Below, one piece after another: positions 1 to 6,826 of a stretch of DNA of 6,826 nucleotides. The notes beneath the pieces were generated by a model, which was not told where the DNA came from, ran no database searches, and saw only the letters and a program-made list of their open reading frames with translations. Both the position numbers and the translations under genes were made by a program. Location: contig DPEO01000087.1 of the NCBI GenBank assembly GCA_003530935.1, positions 1 through 6,826 of the forward strand, written 5' to 3'. The stretch is from Desulfomicrobiaceae bacterium. GTDB lineage: Bacteria > Desulfobacterota > Desulfovibrionia > Desulfovibrionales > Desulfomicrobiaceae. Position 1 is the first letter of the stretch. Each line of letters starts with the position of its first letter.

Positions 1-1331
1 GTGGTCTCCGCCACCTTGGGGCGGATGACGGGCACATCGAGAATGTCCGCTTGGAACTGCATGAGCAGTTCATTGGCGACCATGCCGCCGTCAGCCTTGA
101 GCACGCGCAGCTCCACGCCGGAGTCCTTGTTCATGGCCTCCACGATGTCTTTGGTCTGGTAGGCCGTGGCCTCGAGCACGGCACGGGCGATATGGTTGCG
201 GTTGATGTACCGGGTCAATCCCACCATAACCCCGCGCGCATCAGGCCGCCAGTATGGGGCGTACAGTCCGGAAAAAGCCGGCACGATGTACATGCCTCCG
301 GTGTCTTCCACCTGGCGGGCCAAGGTCTCCACTTCCGGGGCGGAAGAAAACATCTGCAGGTTGTCCCGTAACCACTGCACCAAGGCTCCGGCGATGGCGA
401 TGGACCCTTCCAGACAATACGAGGGTTTGCGCCCGCTGAATTGATAGGCCAGGGTGGTGATGAGGCCGTGGCGCGATGGGATGGGCTCGTGGCCGGTGTG
501 CATGAGGAGAAAACAGCCGGTGCCGTACGTATTTTTGGCCTCGCCCGGAGTGAAGCAGGTCTGGCCCACCAGGGCGGCTTGCTGGTCACCCACGGCGCCG
601 CATACGGGAATACGTGCGCCCAACGGCCCGTCTTCGCTGGTGGGCCCCCAAGTGGCACTGTCCGAAGAGGGCACGATGCGCGGGAGCCCCTGCGCAGGTA
701 TCCCCATGATCTTCAAGATTTCTTCGTCCCAAGCCAGTGTCTTGAGATTCATGAGCATGGTACGGCTGGCGTTGGTCACGTCGGTTACATGGGCGCCGCC
801 TTTGGGGCCGCCGGTGAGCCACCAGATGATCCAGCTCTCGATGGTGCCGAACAGGGCGTCTCCCTTGTCGGCGGCAGCGCGGGCCTCGGGGACGTTTTCG
901 AGGATCCAGCGGATCTTGGGACCGGAAAAGTAGGTGGCGATGGGAAGTCCGGTGGCGTCGCGAAAGCGGTCTTGTCCGCCGTCGGCCATGAGCCGTTTGC
1001 AGATTTCATGGGTGCGCGTGCACTGCCATACGATGGCGTTGTAGTAAGGTTTGCCGGTGAATCGGTCCCAGACCACGGTGGTTTCCCGCTGATTGGTGAT
1101 GCCGATGGCCGAGAGCTCGGCGCCTTTGATACCGGATTTGGCGAGCGCCCCGCGGATGACGTCTTGAGTGTTTTGCCAGATTTCCATGGGATCATGCTCT
1201 ACCCAACCCGGTTGGGGATAGATTTGCCGATGCTCCTTTTGATCCATGGCCACGATACGGCCATGGGTATCGAAGATGATGAACCGGGTGCTCGTGGTTC
1301 CTTGATCCACTGCTCCAATGTAGCGCGCCAT
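1..1331 (-). CDS. glpK: Glycerol kinase GlpK, 3' end cut by the window edge
   Basis: Phosphorylates glycerol to sn-glycerol-3-phosphate with ATP in the cytoplasm, feeding the GlpAB dehydrogenase encoded upstream. I translated the strand from the ATG at 1329-1331: 443 codons stay open to the window edge, against about 500 residues in the family, so roughly 55 C-terminal residues are missing. FGGY-kinase landmarks are clear: the N-terminal phosphate-binding DQGTTSTR (9-16), glycerol contacts RE (82-83), Y134 in TYFSG and DQ (249-250), NASRTM (187-192), TYGTGC (268-273), the GLYAPYW segment (355-361) and the ADGG nucleotide motif (413-416). GGAGG at 1337-1341, 5 nt from the ATG, supports the start. 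The gene follows the CCG-domain gene after 34 nt, so it is probably the last or a late gene of the same transcript. The segment matching the E. coli EIIA-Glc contact lies outside the window. Residues 220-245 hold no histidine resembling the HPr-phosphorylated one of Gram-positive kinases. Identification is very secure. Confidence 0.97.
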   Translation of the reverse strand, partial: MARYIGAVDQGTTSTRFIIFDTHGRIVAMDQKEHRQIYPQPGWVEHDPMEIWQNTQDVIRGALAKSGIKGAELSAIGITNQRETTVVWDRFTGKPYYNAIVWQCTRTHEICKRLMADGGQDRFRDATGLPIATYFSGPKIRWILENVPEARAAADKGDALFGTIESWIIWWLTGGPKGGAHVTDVTNASRTMLMNLKTLAWDEEILKIMGIPAQGLPRIVPSSDSATWGPTSEDGPLGARIPVCGAVGDQQAALVGQTCFTPGEAKNTYGTGCFLLMHTGHEPIPSRHGLITTLAYQFSGRKPSYCLEGSIAIAGALVQWLRDNLQMFSSAPEVETLARQVEDTGGMYIVPAFSGLYAPYWRPDARGVMVGLTRYINRNHIARAVLEATAYQTKDIVEAMNKDSGVELRVLKADGGMVANELLMQFQADILDVPVIRPKVAET

Positions 1332-1365
1332 GTTTTCCTCCAAATGCGATATACGTGATGGGTGG
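1332..1365 (-). promoter_or_regulatory. Intergenic gap before glpK with its Shine-Dalgarno
   Basis: A gap of 34 nt separates the CCG-gene stop from the glpK ATG, the longest gap within the operon. It contains GGAGG at 1337-1341, 5 nt from the ATG. There is no stem followed by a T-run, so nothing suggests termination, and read-through into glpK is expected. Confidence 0.6.
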
Positions 1366-2199
1366 TCAGCGCGTGTATCCTGCTTGCGCAGACCAGAAAA
1401 TTCCGGAAAGCCTCAAGTGTTCCGGCGAAATGCCCAGGGCGACCCCTAAAAGCTGCGGGTAGAGCACGGCGGGGATATCAGACCGAGACGCCTGGTGTCC
1501 GAATTGCATTTGGCAGTAGGTGCAGGCCGTGGCCAGGACATCGGCGCCAGAGGCCGCAGCTCCACGGAGTTTTTTCTCCCTCAGAAGACCGGCGATGGCA
1601 TCGTCGCGTCCTCGTAAGGGATGGCCGCAGCACTCCAGCCGCAGGTCCCACAAGACAGGTTCCGCTCCGATGGCGGTCACGAGCCGCTCGAAGATGGTGG
1701 GGGCCAATGGGTCGTCGAAATGGGTGATTTGGCTCGGTCGTAGGGCGTGGCAGCCGTAATGGCAGGCGACTTTGAGGCCGCGCCAGGGGGTGCGCACCGC
1801 TTGAAGAAGGGCGTCGCGGTTCTGGTCAAGGATCTGCAGCAAATGGAAGACCCGGACCCGGTCTGGAAAGTCGAGTCCGGTTTCCCGCAGAAGTTTCTTC
1901 ATGCGATGCTTGAGGTTTTCATCCATGCTCGCTTGATGCCGGGCATGCTGGAAATTGCCAAAGCAGCACTTGCACGGGGTCATGAGGTCCAGACCCAACG
2001 CCTGGGCCTTGGCGAGGCTGAAAAGGGCGGAGAAGACCGCGGCGTCCTGGCTTTCATGACGCACGGGATAGCCGCAGCAGGAAAATTCTGTGCTCACCAG
2101 CTCGATATCCAGGGCCGCGCACACGGCGCGGACGCTGTGTCCGTGCTCCGGCAGGTGATGGGCGATCTTGCAGCCGGGAAAGTAGGCGTAGCGTCTCAT
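1366..2199 (-). CDS. HdrB-like CCG-domain Fe-S protein (C-terminal half of a split GlpC)
   Basis: A 277-residue soluble protein built almost wholly of two CCG (cysteine-rich) domains, as in heterodisulfide reductase subunit HdrB and the C-terminal half of GlpC. Set one is C10, C41-C42 and C76-x2-C79 (with an extra C78). Set two is C150, C190-C191 and C226-x2-C229. In HdrB such sets bind non-cubane [4Fe-4S] clusters, and both sets look complete here. There is no signal peptide or membrane segment, so it should act in the cytoplasm. The ATG (2197-2199) overlaps the upstream stop as ATGA, and AAGGAGG at 2207-2213 sits 7 nt before it, so the start is firm and translation is probably coupled to the membrane protein gene. 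From position in the operon I infer that it passes electrons between GlpAB and the membrane Fe-S protein. No HdrA-like flavoprotein gene lies nearby, which argues against a complete heterodisulfide reductase. The physiological role is inferred; family membership is clear. Confidence 0.9.
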   Translation of the reverse strand: MRRYAYFPGCKIAHHLPEHGHSVRAVCAALDIELVSTEFSCCGYPVRHESQDAAVFSALFSLAKAQALGLDLMTPCKCCFGNFQHARHQASMDENLKHRMKKLLRETGLDFPDRVRVFHLLQILDQNRDALLQAVRTPWRGLKVACHYGCHALRPSQITHFDDPLAPTIFERLVTAIGAEPVLWDLRLECCGHPLRGRDDAIAGLLREKKLRGAAASGADVLATACTYCQMQFGHQASRSDIPAVLYPQLLGVALGISPEHLRLSGIFWSAQAGYTR

Positions 2200-3776
2200 G
2201 CCCCATCCTCCTTGCGGCGAAGGACTTCCGCGCCCAGGTTGCGCAGTTCGTAGAGAATGTCGGCCACGGGCACGCCTTGGGGGCAGTATTCCTGGCATTT
2301 GTAGCAGGTGGTGCAGCTCCACACCATGCGCGCTCCCAGGGTCTGCGCCTTGAGCCCCATGCGCAGGTAATTCATGATCTGCTGTGGGGTGAGGTCGAGG
2401 TCCCGGGCGGGGTCCGGACTCACCGCCACCACGGGGCATACGCTGGTGCAGGTGGTGCACTGCACGCATCCCCAAAAGGACTCCGCCCGGTCCGCCAAGC
2501 CTGATCCGCTGGGGCCGAACGCGTCCACGTGGCGCCTGGCCAGTTCTTGGGCCCATTGGGCGGCGGAGCGCTTGCGTATCTCGCCGTCCACGCCGGCGCG
2601 ACCGGCATCGGCCAGGGCCCCTTTGGAGCGCATCCACAAATCCTGGAGATCGATGCCCGCAGGGCAGATTTCCGTGCAGCGCAGACATTCGGTGCAGATG
2701 TGGCTGCCTTCCACCAAAAGCGCCGGAGGCGTCGTACGGTCCGTTTGGGCCAGCCAGGCACGCAAGTCCGCGAGTTTCTCCATGGGCAGGATGTCGCGGT
2801 TTCCCAACACTCGGAAACTGGGGGCGACACTGCAATGCAGGCTGCACTGGCCGCAGCGCGTGCACGCATCCAGGGCCAGGCCCTGGGGAGCGGTGCCGTC
2901 GCTGTGGGTGCGGCCGCGGCGGAACACAAGATTGGCCGTAGTGGCAAGAGGGTGCATCCACTTGCCCCACGCCAGGAGCGCCAAGGCGAGAAAGGCGCTG
3001 CCCACGTGGACGAGCCAGAGCATCCTGGGGGTGCTTCGCGCCGGGACCACTGCGCGGGGAAGCACGCGCACCAAGGCGCGGGAGACGAAGGCCGTGGCCG
3101 TGGGGGCGTGGCAGGCGGCGCAACTGTCTTCGTGCACCGTGCGTCCTTGGGCCAAGACTTCTGCACTGGTGGGCAGCGGGTCTTCAAAACGCACCCCATG
3201 CTCGTACGCCCAGTAGGCCCGCAAAGCGTCGTATTCTTCCGGCTCCGGGGCAAAAAGGTATTCTTCTGCCATGCGCTCGAAATCCCCAGGTGCGGCGATC
3301 TTTGCCGCCTCGAGGACAAACCCCGAGCTGATGATCACGAATATCCCCCCCAGAAGGGCCCAGTCCTCAAGTCCAGAGGCCGCCGAAAGCGTGCGCCAGC
3401 GGTGCCCGGCGAGCACGAAGAGCCCTGTCAGGCAGATGAGGCCACAGACATTGCGGCCCATTTGCCAGGGGTCCAAGGTTGGCTCGTAGCCGGAAAAAAG
3501 CGATGCGGTGACGACGCCGTCCATGGCGTGCAGAACGAGCAGGGGCACGAACCCGAGCACTACGAGCATGTGGCCGGCCCAGCGCAGGCGGCTCGTGCGG
3601 AAAGTGCGGCGCAACAGGAGCACGTCGGCCAGACCAGCGGCAAGCCCTTGAAGCGAAAAGGCAACAGCCGGGCGGCCGGAAGACAGCCGCCATCGCCGCC
3701 AACCACGCACGCGCCGTGCCGCGCCAAGGAGGGCGCAGAAGCTGGCGATGGAAAGACCGAGGGAGAAAAAGTCCAT
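2196..3776 (-). CDS. Membrane cytochrome / four-cluster Fe-S electron carrier (NarI/HdrE-like plus HdrC-like), probable GlpC membrane module
   Basis: A 526-residue protein in two halves. The N-terminal half has about five hydrophobic helices (roughly 4-20, 66-84, 107-124, 139-157, 252-270), like NarI/HdrE/DsrM-type cytochrome b anchors. H69, H83, H125 and H257 are candidate haem b ligands. Arg-rich segments at 21-30 and 56-65 place the first loop inside, so the long loop 158-251, carrying CAACH (219-223), should be periplasmic, the side where haem c is attached. The C-terminal half (271-526) has four CX2CX2CX3C motifs at 305-315, 361-371, 437-447 and 488-498; Pro follows the last Cys in all but the first, where Ser does. 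They form two HdrC-like pairs and should lie in the cytoplasm. The start is the ATG at 3774-3776, with GGAGGT (3781-3786) 4 nt upstream. It lies 13 nt after glpB and overlaps the CCG gene by ATGA. It probably takes G3P-derived electrons from GlpAB and the CCG protein into the membrane. Acceptor and exact subfamily are uncertain; a DUF3483-type DgcB relative is an alternative. Confidence 0.88.
   Translation of the reverse strand: MDFFSLGLSIASFCALLGAARRVRGWRRWRLSSGRPAVAFSLQGLAAGLADVLLLRRTFRTSRLRWAGHMLVVLGFVPLLVLHAMDGVVTASLFSGYEPTLDPWQMGRNVCGLICLTGLFVLAGHRWRTLSAASGLEDWALLGGIFVIISSGFVLEAAKIAAPGDFERMAEEYLFAPEPEEYDALRAYWAYEHGVRFEDPLPTSAEVLAQGRTVHEDSCAACHAPTATAFVSRALVRVLPRAVVPARSTPRMLWLVHVGSAFLALALLAWGKWMHPLATTANLVFRRGRTHSDGTAPQGLALDACTRCGQCSLHCSVAPSFRVLGNRDILPMEKLADLRAWLAQTDRTTPPALLVEGSHICTECLRCTEICPAGIDLQDLWMRSKGALADAGRAGVDGEIRKRSAAQWAQELARRHVDAFGPSGSGLADRAESFWGCVQCTTCTSVCPVVAVSPDPARDLDLTPQQIMNYLRMGLKAQTLGARMVWSCTTCYKCQEYCPQGVPVADILYELRNLGAEVLRRKEDGA
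2280..2864 (-). other. Two tandem HdrC-like ferredoxin pairs (four [4Fe-4S] motifs)
   Basis: The segment covers residues 305-499 of the membrane protein. Four CX2CX2CX3C motifs start at residues 305, 361, 437 and 488. Start-to-start distances are 56 and 51 within the pairs and 76 between them, which reads as two HdrC-type dicluster modules in series. GlpC and HdrC normally have only one pair. The first motif ends Cys-Ser, the others Cys-Pro. Confidence 0.8.
3108..3122 (-). other. CXXCH haem c attachment motif in the membrane Fe-S protein
   Basis: These codons give Cys-Ala-Ala-Cys-His, residues 219-223 of the membrane protein. The residues just before (GRTVHEDS, 211-218) resemble the helix that precedes the haem site in class I cytochromes c. 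The predicted topology puts the loop in the periplasm, where haem c is attached. Only about 28 residues separate the site from the last helix, so there is no complete cytochrome c fold. No Met follows before M252, so the distal ligand is unclear; H193, H215 and M169 are possible. Covalent haem is predicted, not shown. Confidence 0.6.
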
Positions 3777-3789
3777 GTCCACCTCCACC

Positions 3790-5049
3790 TTAATGCAGCC
3801 GTGTGCACAGGTCGTCCACCGCCTTGAAGGCCGTGGCAATGGCAAGACCTGCCCCGCACTTCATACGCGCCCAATCCTGGTGGGCCAAAATGGCCCCTGC
3901 AGCGTACAGGCGGGGGTGGAAGACCGTGCCGTTTGCCCCGAGGGGGCGAAAAGCCGCGTCGGTCTCGACGCCTGCCTGGTTGATAGGGTGGCCGCGAGGG
4001 GCGAAAAATTGCGCCTGGTGCCAGAGGCTGCGTTGTTTGGGCTGGGTCACGGGTATGCCGAAGACGGCTTCGCGGACACACGTTCGGTCCGCCACGAGCC
4101 CTTTGCCAAAGAACCGGCCGGTGGCGAGGATGGCGGCGCGGGCCGGGATCTCAACTGCAGTAACTCCCGATCCTGCGGTCAAGACGAAGCCCTCCGCATG
4201 TATGTGCACCGCGGTGATCAATTTTTGGGTATAGGTGTGAACGCCCAGCGGTGCGAGCCCCCGGTCGAAGGCGGCGCGCAGTCTGGGACCAGCGATGGAC
4301 GGAGGAACAGTGGGGATCTCGAAGACGCGGCGGCCGAGAAGTTTTTCCAGGTGGCGCACCACCTCCATGGTGTCCGTCAAGCCCAAGACTGCGGGAAAGC
4401 CCACGAATTGGGCGTCGCCAAGAAGGGGGGATACGGCCGCGGCCAGGTCGATGCGCACTTGGGGGTCTGTCAGGCTCCAAGCCATGTGTTCGGGAAAGAG
4501 CTCGCCGCGCAGGCCTGGAAAATGGATACGGGCGGTGCGGAGATGAGGCCAATCGGCGCGTACTTCGGCGATTTGTTTGGCAGAAAACCCCTTGAGCCCG
4601 TGAAAATCCACGACCAGGGCCGGCGCTCGGGACTCCAAGGCCTCTACGCCACTCCAGGCGGAGCAGGGCAGCCGCCAGGTGTACTTGATGGTCCCAGCTG
4701 CGGTGAGGGTGGCGGTGTTGCGGCGTGGCCGGCCGGTATAGCAGAGCCCCTGGGCGGCCAAAAACGCGGTGAATTCGTCCAGGGCCGTGGTGATTTCTTC
4801 ATCCGTGACCCGGCAGTAGGGATGATCAGGGAGATCTGCGCGCAGGGCGGCCAGGGCGGCAAAGGGGTCTTCCCAGACGCGGCCTTCCCAGACGGGATGC
4901 ACGGCCAGAAGATCGAGAAATCCGGTGCTGAAATCAATGCCGCCCGTGGCCCCGGCCTGGACCACGGAGAGCCCGCGGTTCGCGGCAAAGAGGCTGGCGG
5001 CCATGCCGGCGAATCCGGAGCCAATGACCATGACATCATAGGGAGTCAT
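3790..5049 (-). CDS. glpB: Anaerobic glycerol-3-phosphate dehydrogenase subunit B
   Basis: Second flavoprotein subunit of the anaerobic G3P dehydrogenase; in E. coli GlpA and GlpB form the soluble catalytic dimer that oxidises G3P to dihydroxyacetone phosphate. The product is 419 residues, the same length as I recall for E. coli GlpB. It starts with a Rossmann dinucleotide site, GSGFAG (10-15). From memory of the E. coli protein, similar blocks are DFSTGFLDLL (39-48), PTVPPS (246-251), ATGRFFGKGLVADR (309-322) and the Gly/Ala-rich C-terminal flavin region (383-407). No CX2C cluster motif is present, so it appears to be flavin-only. The ATG (5047-5049) overlaps the glpA stop as ATGA, and AGGAGG at 5054-5059 lies 4 nt before it. 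The frame stays open further upstream to 5568, but that part is antiparallel-free shadow of glpA in another frame and was not included. The stop is TAA at 3790-3792. Identification is strong. Confidence 0.95.
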   Translation of the reverse strand: MTPYDVMVIGSGFAGMAASLFAANRGLSVVQAGATGGIDFSTGFLDLLAVHPVWEGRVWEDPFAALAALRADLPDHPYCRVTDEEITTALDEFTAFLAAQGLCYTGRPRRNTATLTAAGTIKYTWRLPCSAWSGVEALESRAPALVVDFHGLKGFSAKQIAEVRADWPHLRTARIHFPGLRGELFPEHMAWSLTDPQVRIDLAAAVSPLLGDAQFVGFPAVLGLTDTMEVVRHLEKLLGRRVFEIPTVPPSIAGPRLRAAFDRGLAPLGVHTYTQKLITAVHIHAEGFVLTAGSGVTAVEIPARAAILATGRFFGKGLVADRTCVREAVFGIPVTQPKQRSLWHQAQFFAPRGHPINQAGVETDAAFRPLGANGTVFHPRLYAAGAILAHQDWARMKCGAGLAIATAFKAVDDLCTRLH

Positions 5050-6656
5050 GCGTCCTCCTCGCAAGGAGATGCGGATGCAGGATCGTCGAGAGCGGATGGC
5101 GGCGGTCCGAGTTCCAGGTCCATGCCCCCGCACAAGAGGGCTTCCTGGAGATCTGCTTGCATGAGAGGAAGGCCCCACAGGATGGGGGCGAGTCCGCGCC
5201 ACCGGCGTTCGATAAAGGTTTTGAGCTCCGCGAGCCCCTGCGTGCCCGAGACCAGATCGCGGTCGTAGAGGTGTCCCGTGATACGTTGGCTGCAGAAACA
5301 CCCCTGACACGGTCCTTTGCCCACGCGGCTGCGCATGCCGATGGCCTTGAGCAGGGAGCGGCCGCGCATGCCGGAAGAGGCATCGATGATGGCATCGATG
5401 ACCTGGCGGGAGACCATCTCGCACTCGCACAAAATCAGGTCGTCTGCGCTGCGGCGCTCCACCCAGGCCTTGGGGGCCTTGCCGGGCTCGGTCCATTGCC
5501 CCTGGGCAGAGGGGGGCAAGGGGGTGGTTCGGGTGCGGCACGGCGCGGTGACGCCCAGCTTGGCGCATGCCAAGTCTGCGGCCCGTTCCGCCATGAGCCG
5601 GTACGTGGTGAGCTTGCCGCCCGTGATGGTGATGAGGTTGTCCACGCCATCGTGGGCGTGATCGATGAGCGCAAAGCCGCGGCTCACAGCGCGGTCATCT
5701 CCTGCAGTTTTCTGGGCGACCAAGGGTCTGACCCCGGCATAGGCGCGGATGTAGCGGGTGTGCTCCAAGATGGGGAGCATGGCCCGGGCGTCGTCGATGA
5801 TGCGGTCCACCTCGTTTGCAGTGGGGCGGCATTCGTCGGGTGAGGACACCCGGACCGACGTGGTGCCGAGGATGGACACCGTACCGCCCGGCACGAGGAT
5901 GTCCGCATCCGAAGGCGTACGCAGGCGGTTGATGACGCGGGTGGCGAGGCGGTTTTGCGTAATCACCAGGCTCCCCATGGAAAAGAGCATGCTGACGTGC
6001 ACCCCTGCCAGGCGGGCCACATGGTCGGCCCAGGCGCCTGCGGCGTTGATCACCACCTCGGCCTCGATGCTCAAGGTGGCGCCGCTGGTCACGTCCTGGC
6101 ACCGCACCCGCACCACACGTCCGCCGTTCACCTCCATGGACCGGGCCGCTACATTGCGGCGCACCGAACATCCCAAGGACAGGGCCTGGGCGATATTGTC
6201 CAGGGAGAGCATGAAGGGATCCACCGCGCCGTCGTGCACGGCAAAGGCCGCTATGGTGTCCGGGGAGAGCGCGGGCTCCATGGCCCGGGCGGTGGGGATG
6301 TCGATTTCGTGGCAGGCGATACCGCTTGCCGCACACATGTGCGGGAAATCGGCGATGTAGCGTTCGTCGTCCCCGCGGACCGCCACGAACAGTCCGCCGC
6401 AATCGTCGATGCAGTGCGGGGCGATGCGGCGCAAAATAGCGCCTTCTTCCTGGCACTCCATTGCGGCTTCCCGGTCCGAGGCCACGTACCGCGCTCCGCT
6501 GTGGAGCAGCCCGTGGTTTCCTCCCGAGGCGCCGACGTTGATGTCGCGCCGCTCGATGAGCAGGGCGGGGATGCCGCGCAGGGCGAGATCGCGCAGCACG
6601 CCAGCCCCCGTGACGCCGCCGCCGATGACGAGAACGCGGGTCTGGATGGTTTCCAT
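5046..6656 (-). CDS. glpA: Anaerobic glycerol-3-phosphate dehydrogenase subunit A
   Basis: Large FAD subunit of the anaerobic G3P dehydrogenase, oxidising G3P to dihydroxyacetone phosphate. The 536-residue product is close to the E. coli GlpA length (about 540). Visible landmarks are the FAD site GGGVTGAG (12-19) ending at E35, the HSGARY signature of the GlpA/GlpD family (52-57), the VINAAGAWAD block (202-211) and ITGGKLTTYR (344-353). The C-terminal third is a BFD-like [2Fe-2S] domain with C410-x-C412 and C450-x2-C453, plus C455; this domain separates GlpA from the aerobic GlpD and suits transfer to an Fe-S partner. The ATG at 6654-6656 is preferred because AGGAGA (6661-6666) lies 4 nt upstream. 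An in-frame GTG at 6684-6686 would add 10 residues, has no Shine-Dalgarno, and would put this ribosome site inside the gene. First gene seen in the operon; the stop overlaps glpB by ATGA. Confidence 0.97.
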   Translation of the reverse strand: METIQTRVLVIGGGVTGAGVLRDLALRGIPALLIERRDINVGASGGNHGLLHSGARYVASDREAAMECQEEGAILRRIAPHCIDDCGGLFVAVRGDDERYIADFPHMCAASGIACHEIDIPTARAMEPALSPDTIAAFAVHDGAVDPFMLSLDNIAQALSLGCSVRRNVAARSMEVNGGRVVRVRCQDVTSGATLSIEAEVVINAAGAWADHVARLAGVHVSMLFSMGSLVITQNRLATRVINRLRTPSDADILVPGGTVSILGTTSVRVSSPDECRPTANEVDRIIDDARAMLPILEHTRYIRAYAGVRPLVAQKTAGDDRAVSRGFALIDHAHDGVDNLITITGGKLTTYRLMAERAADLACAKLGVTAPCRTRTTPLPPSAQGQWTEPGKAPKAWVERRSADDLILCECEMVSRQVIDAIIDASSGMRGRSLLKAIGMRSRVGKGPCQGCFCSQRITGHLYDRDLVSGTQGLAELKTFIERRWRGLAPILWGLPLMQADLQEALLCGGMDLELGPPPSALDDPASASPCEEDA

Positions 6657-6826
6657 AGTGTCTCCTGGGGCAAGGGGGGATGGCACAAAAAATCAAGAAA
6701 CCATGCCGTGGACGATGGCGTGGCCCTCCCTTCCAAGACCTTTCCGAGGCTCCCGCTAACGCAACTGCGGCATTTCTGCCAGATTTTTTTCTCCATAGCC
6801 TTACGGGGCCGCCTTTGTTGTCCTTC
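6657..6826 (-). promoter_or_regulatory. Leader region upstream of glpA; promoter not resolved
   Basis: This 170-nt region carries no convincing gene on either strand and should hold the operon promoter if glpA is the first gene. No good sigma-70 -35/-10 pair was found. At 6766-6781 the minus strand reads TGGCAGAAATGCCGCA. This has the GG and GC pairs exactly 10 nt apart as in sigma-54 sites, but misses several consensus bases, and part of it (6769-6780) is a perfect 4-bp stem with a GAAA loop. Another imperfect inverted pair lies at 6701-6723. A TAA in one minus-strand frame at 6801-6803 could end an upstream gene, but only about 24 nt are visible. Confidence 0.3.
6661..6666 (-). promoter_or_regulatory. 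Ribosome binding site that fixes the glpA start
   Basis: AGGAGA on the minus strand, 4 nt before the ATG at 6654-6656. It favours this ATG over the in-frame GTG at 6684-6686, which has only an A/T-rich stretch upstream. Confidence 0.8.

Noticed and set aside
441..1358. Long plus-strand open frame (305 codons) opposite glpK
   Set aside because: Lies antisense to the unambiguous glpK; its product has no recognisable domain, and long antisense frames are usual in GC-rich genes.
2200..3123. N-terminal extension of the CCG protein frame up to 3123
   Set aside because: The added 308 residues overlap the membrane protein in another frame and are Arg/Pro/Gly-rich; the ATG at 2199 has AAGGAGG and begins the recognisable domain.
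1366..3776. Electron-bifurcating heterodisulfide reductase complex
   Set aside because: HdrB- and HdrC-like parts are present but no HdrA-type flavoprotein, and the flanking genes are all glycerol metabolism.
2529..3827. Plus-strand open frame of 432 codons opposite the membrane Fe-S protein
   Set aside because: Antisense to a gene with clear cysteine motifs and ribosome site; the product is low-complexity Gly/Ala/Arg-rich with no family likeness.
3748..5268. Plus-strand open frame of 506 codons opposite glpB
   Set aside because: Antisense shadow; crosses the glpA/glpB junction and has no motif.
6701..6723. Imperfect inverted repeat followed on the minus strand by T-rich sequence, like a terminator
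   Set aside because: On the minus strand the 7-bp stem has a C/A mismatch and a 9-nt loop, and the T-run is interrupted and displaced, so it is too weak to call.
6251..6796. Minus-strand frame of 181 codons starting in the leader, with an early CxxC
   Set aside because: Most of it overlaps glpA out of frame, and the visible CxxC is in a short unconserved-looking stretch; no family recognised.

Overview
This GC-rich window is a single minus-strand operon for anaerobic glycerol / sn-glycerol-3-phosphate (G3P) use. Reading 5'->3' on the minus strand (right to left), it holds a 170-nt untranslated leader (6657-6826), glpA (5046-6656), glpB (3790-5049), a membrane-bound multi-haem/Fe-S protein (2196-3776), an HdrB-like CCG-domain protein (1366-2199), and glpK (1331 down to the window edge, 3' end missing). 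Coding is nearly continuous. There are two 4-base ATGA stop/start overlaps, gaps of 13 and 34 nt elsewhere, and a strong Shine-Dalgarno before every gene.

The proposed pathway is as follows. GlpK phosphorylates glycerol to G3P. GlpA (FAD plus a C-terminal [2Fe-2S] BFD-like domain) and GlpB (flavoprotein) oxidise G3P to dihydroxyacetone phosphate. In Escherichia coli the third subunit, GlpC, joins two 4Fe-4S ferredoxin motifs and two CCG domains and connects the enzyme to menaquinone. No ordinary GlpC is present here. Its parts are split over two adjacent genes: a 526-aa protein with a NarI/HdrE/DsrM-like membrane domain, a CXXCH haem c site in the predicted periplasmic loop and four cytoplasmic [4Fe-4S] motifs, and a soluble 277-aa HdrB-like protein with two complete CCG cysteine sets. 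The inference is that this pair replaces GlpC and carries G3P electrons from the cytoplasm into the membrane, and perhaps on to a periplasmic cytochrome.

The HdrBC-type parts, membrane cytochrome and c-type haem motif, together with the anaerobic GlpAB enzyme, suggest an anaerobic respiring bacterium. A sulfate reducer of the Desulfovibrio type is the best guess, but this is inferred from gene content only; no rRNA or other taxonomic marker is present. No RNA genes, mobile elements, CRISPR arrays or clear terminators were seen. The long plus-strand open frames are GC-driven shadows of these genes.
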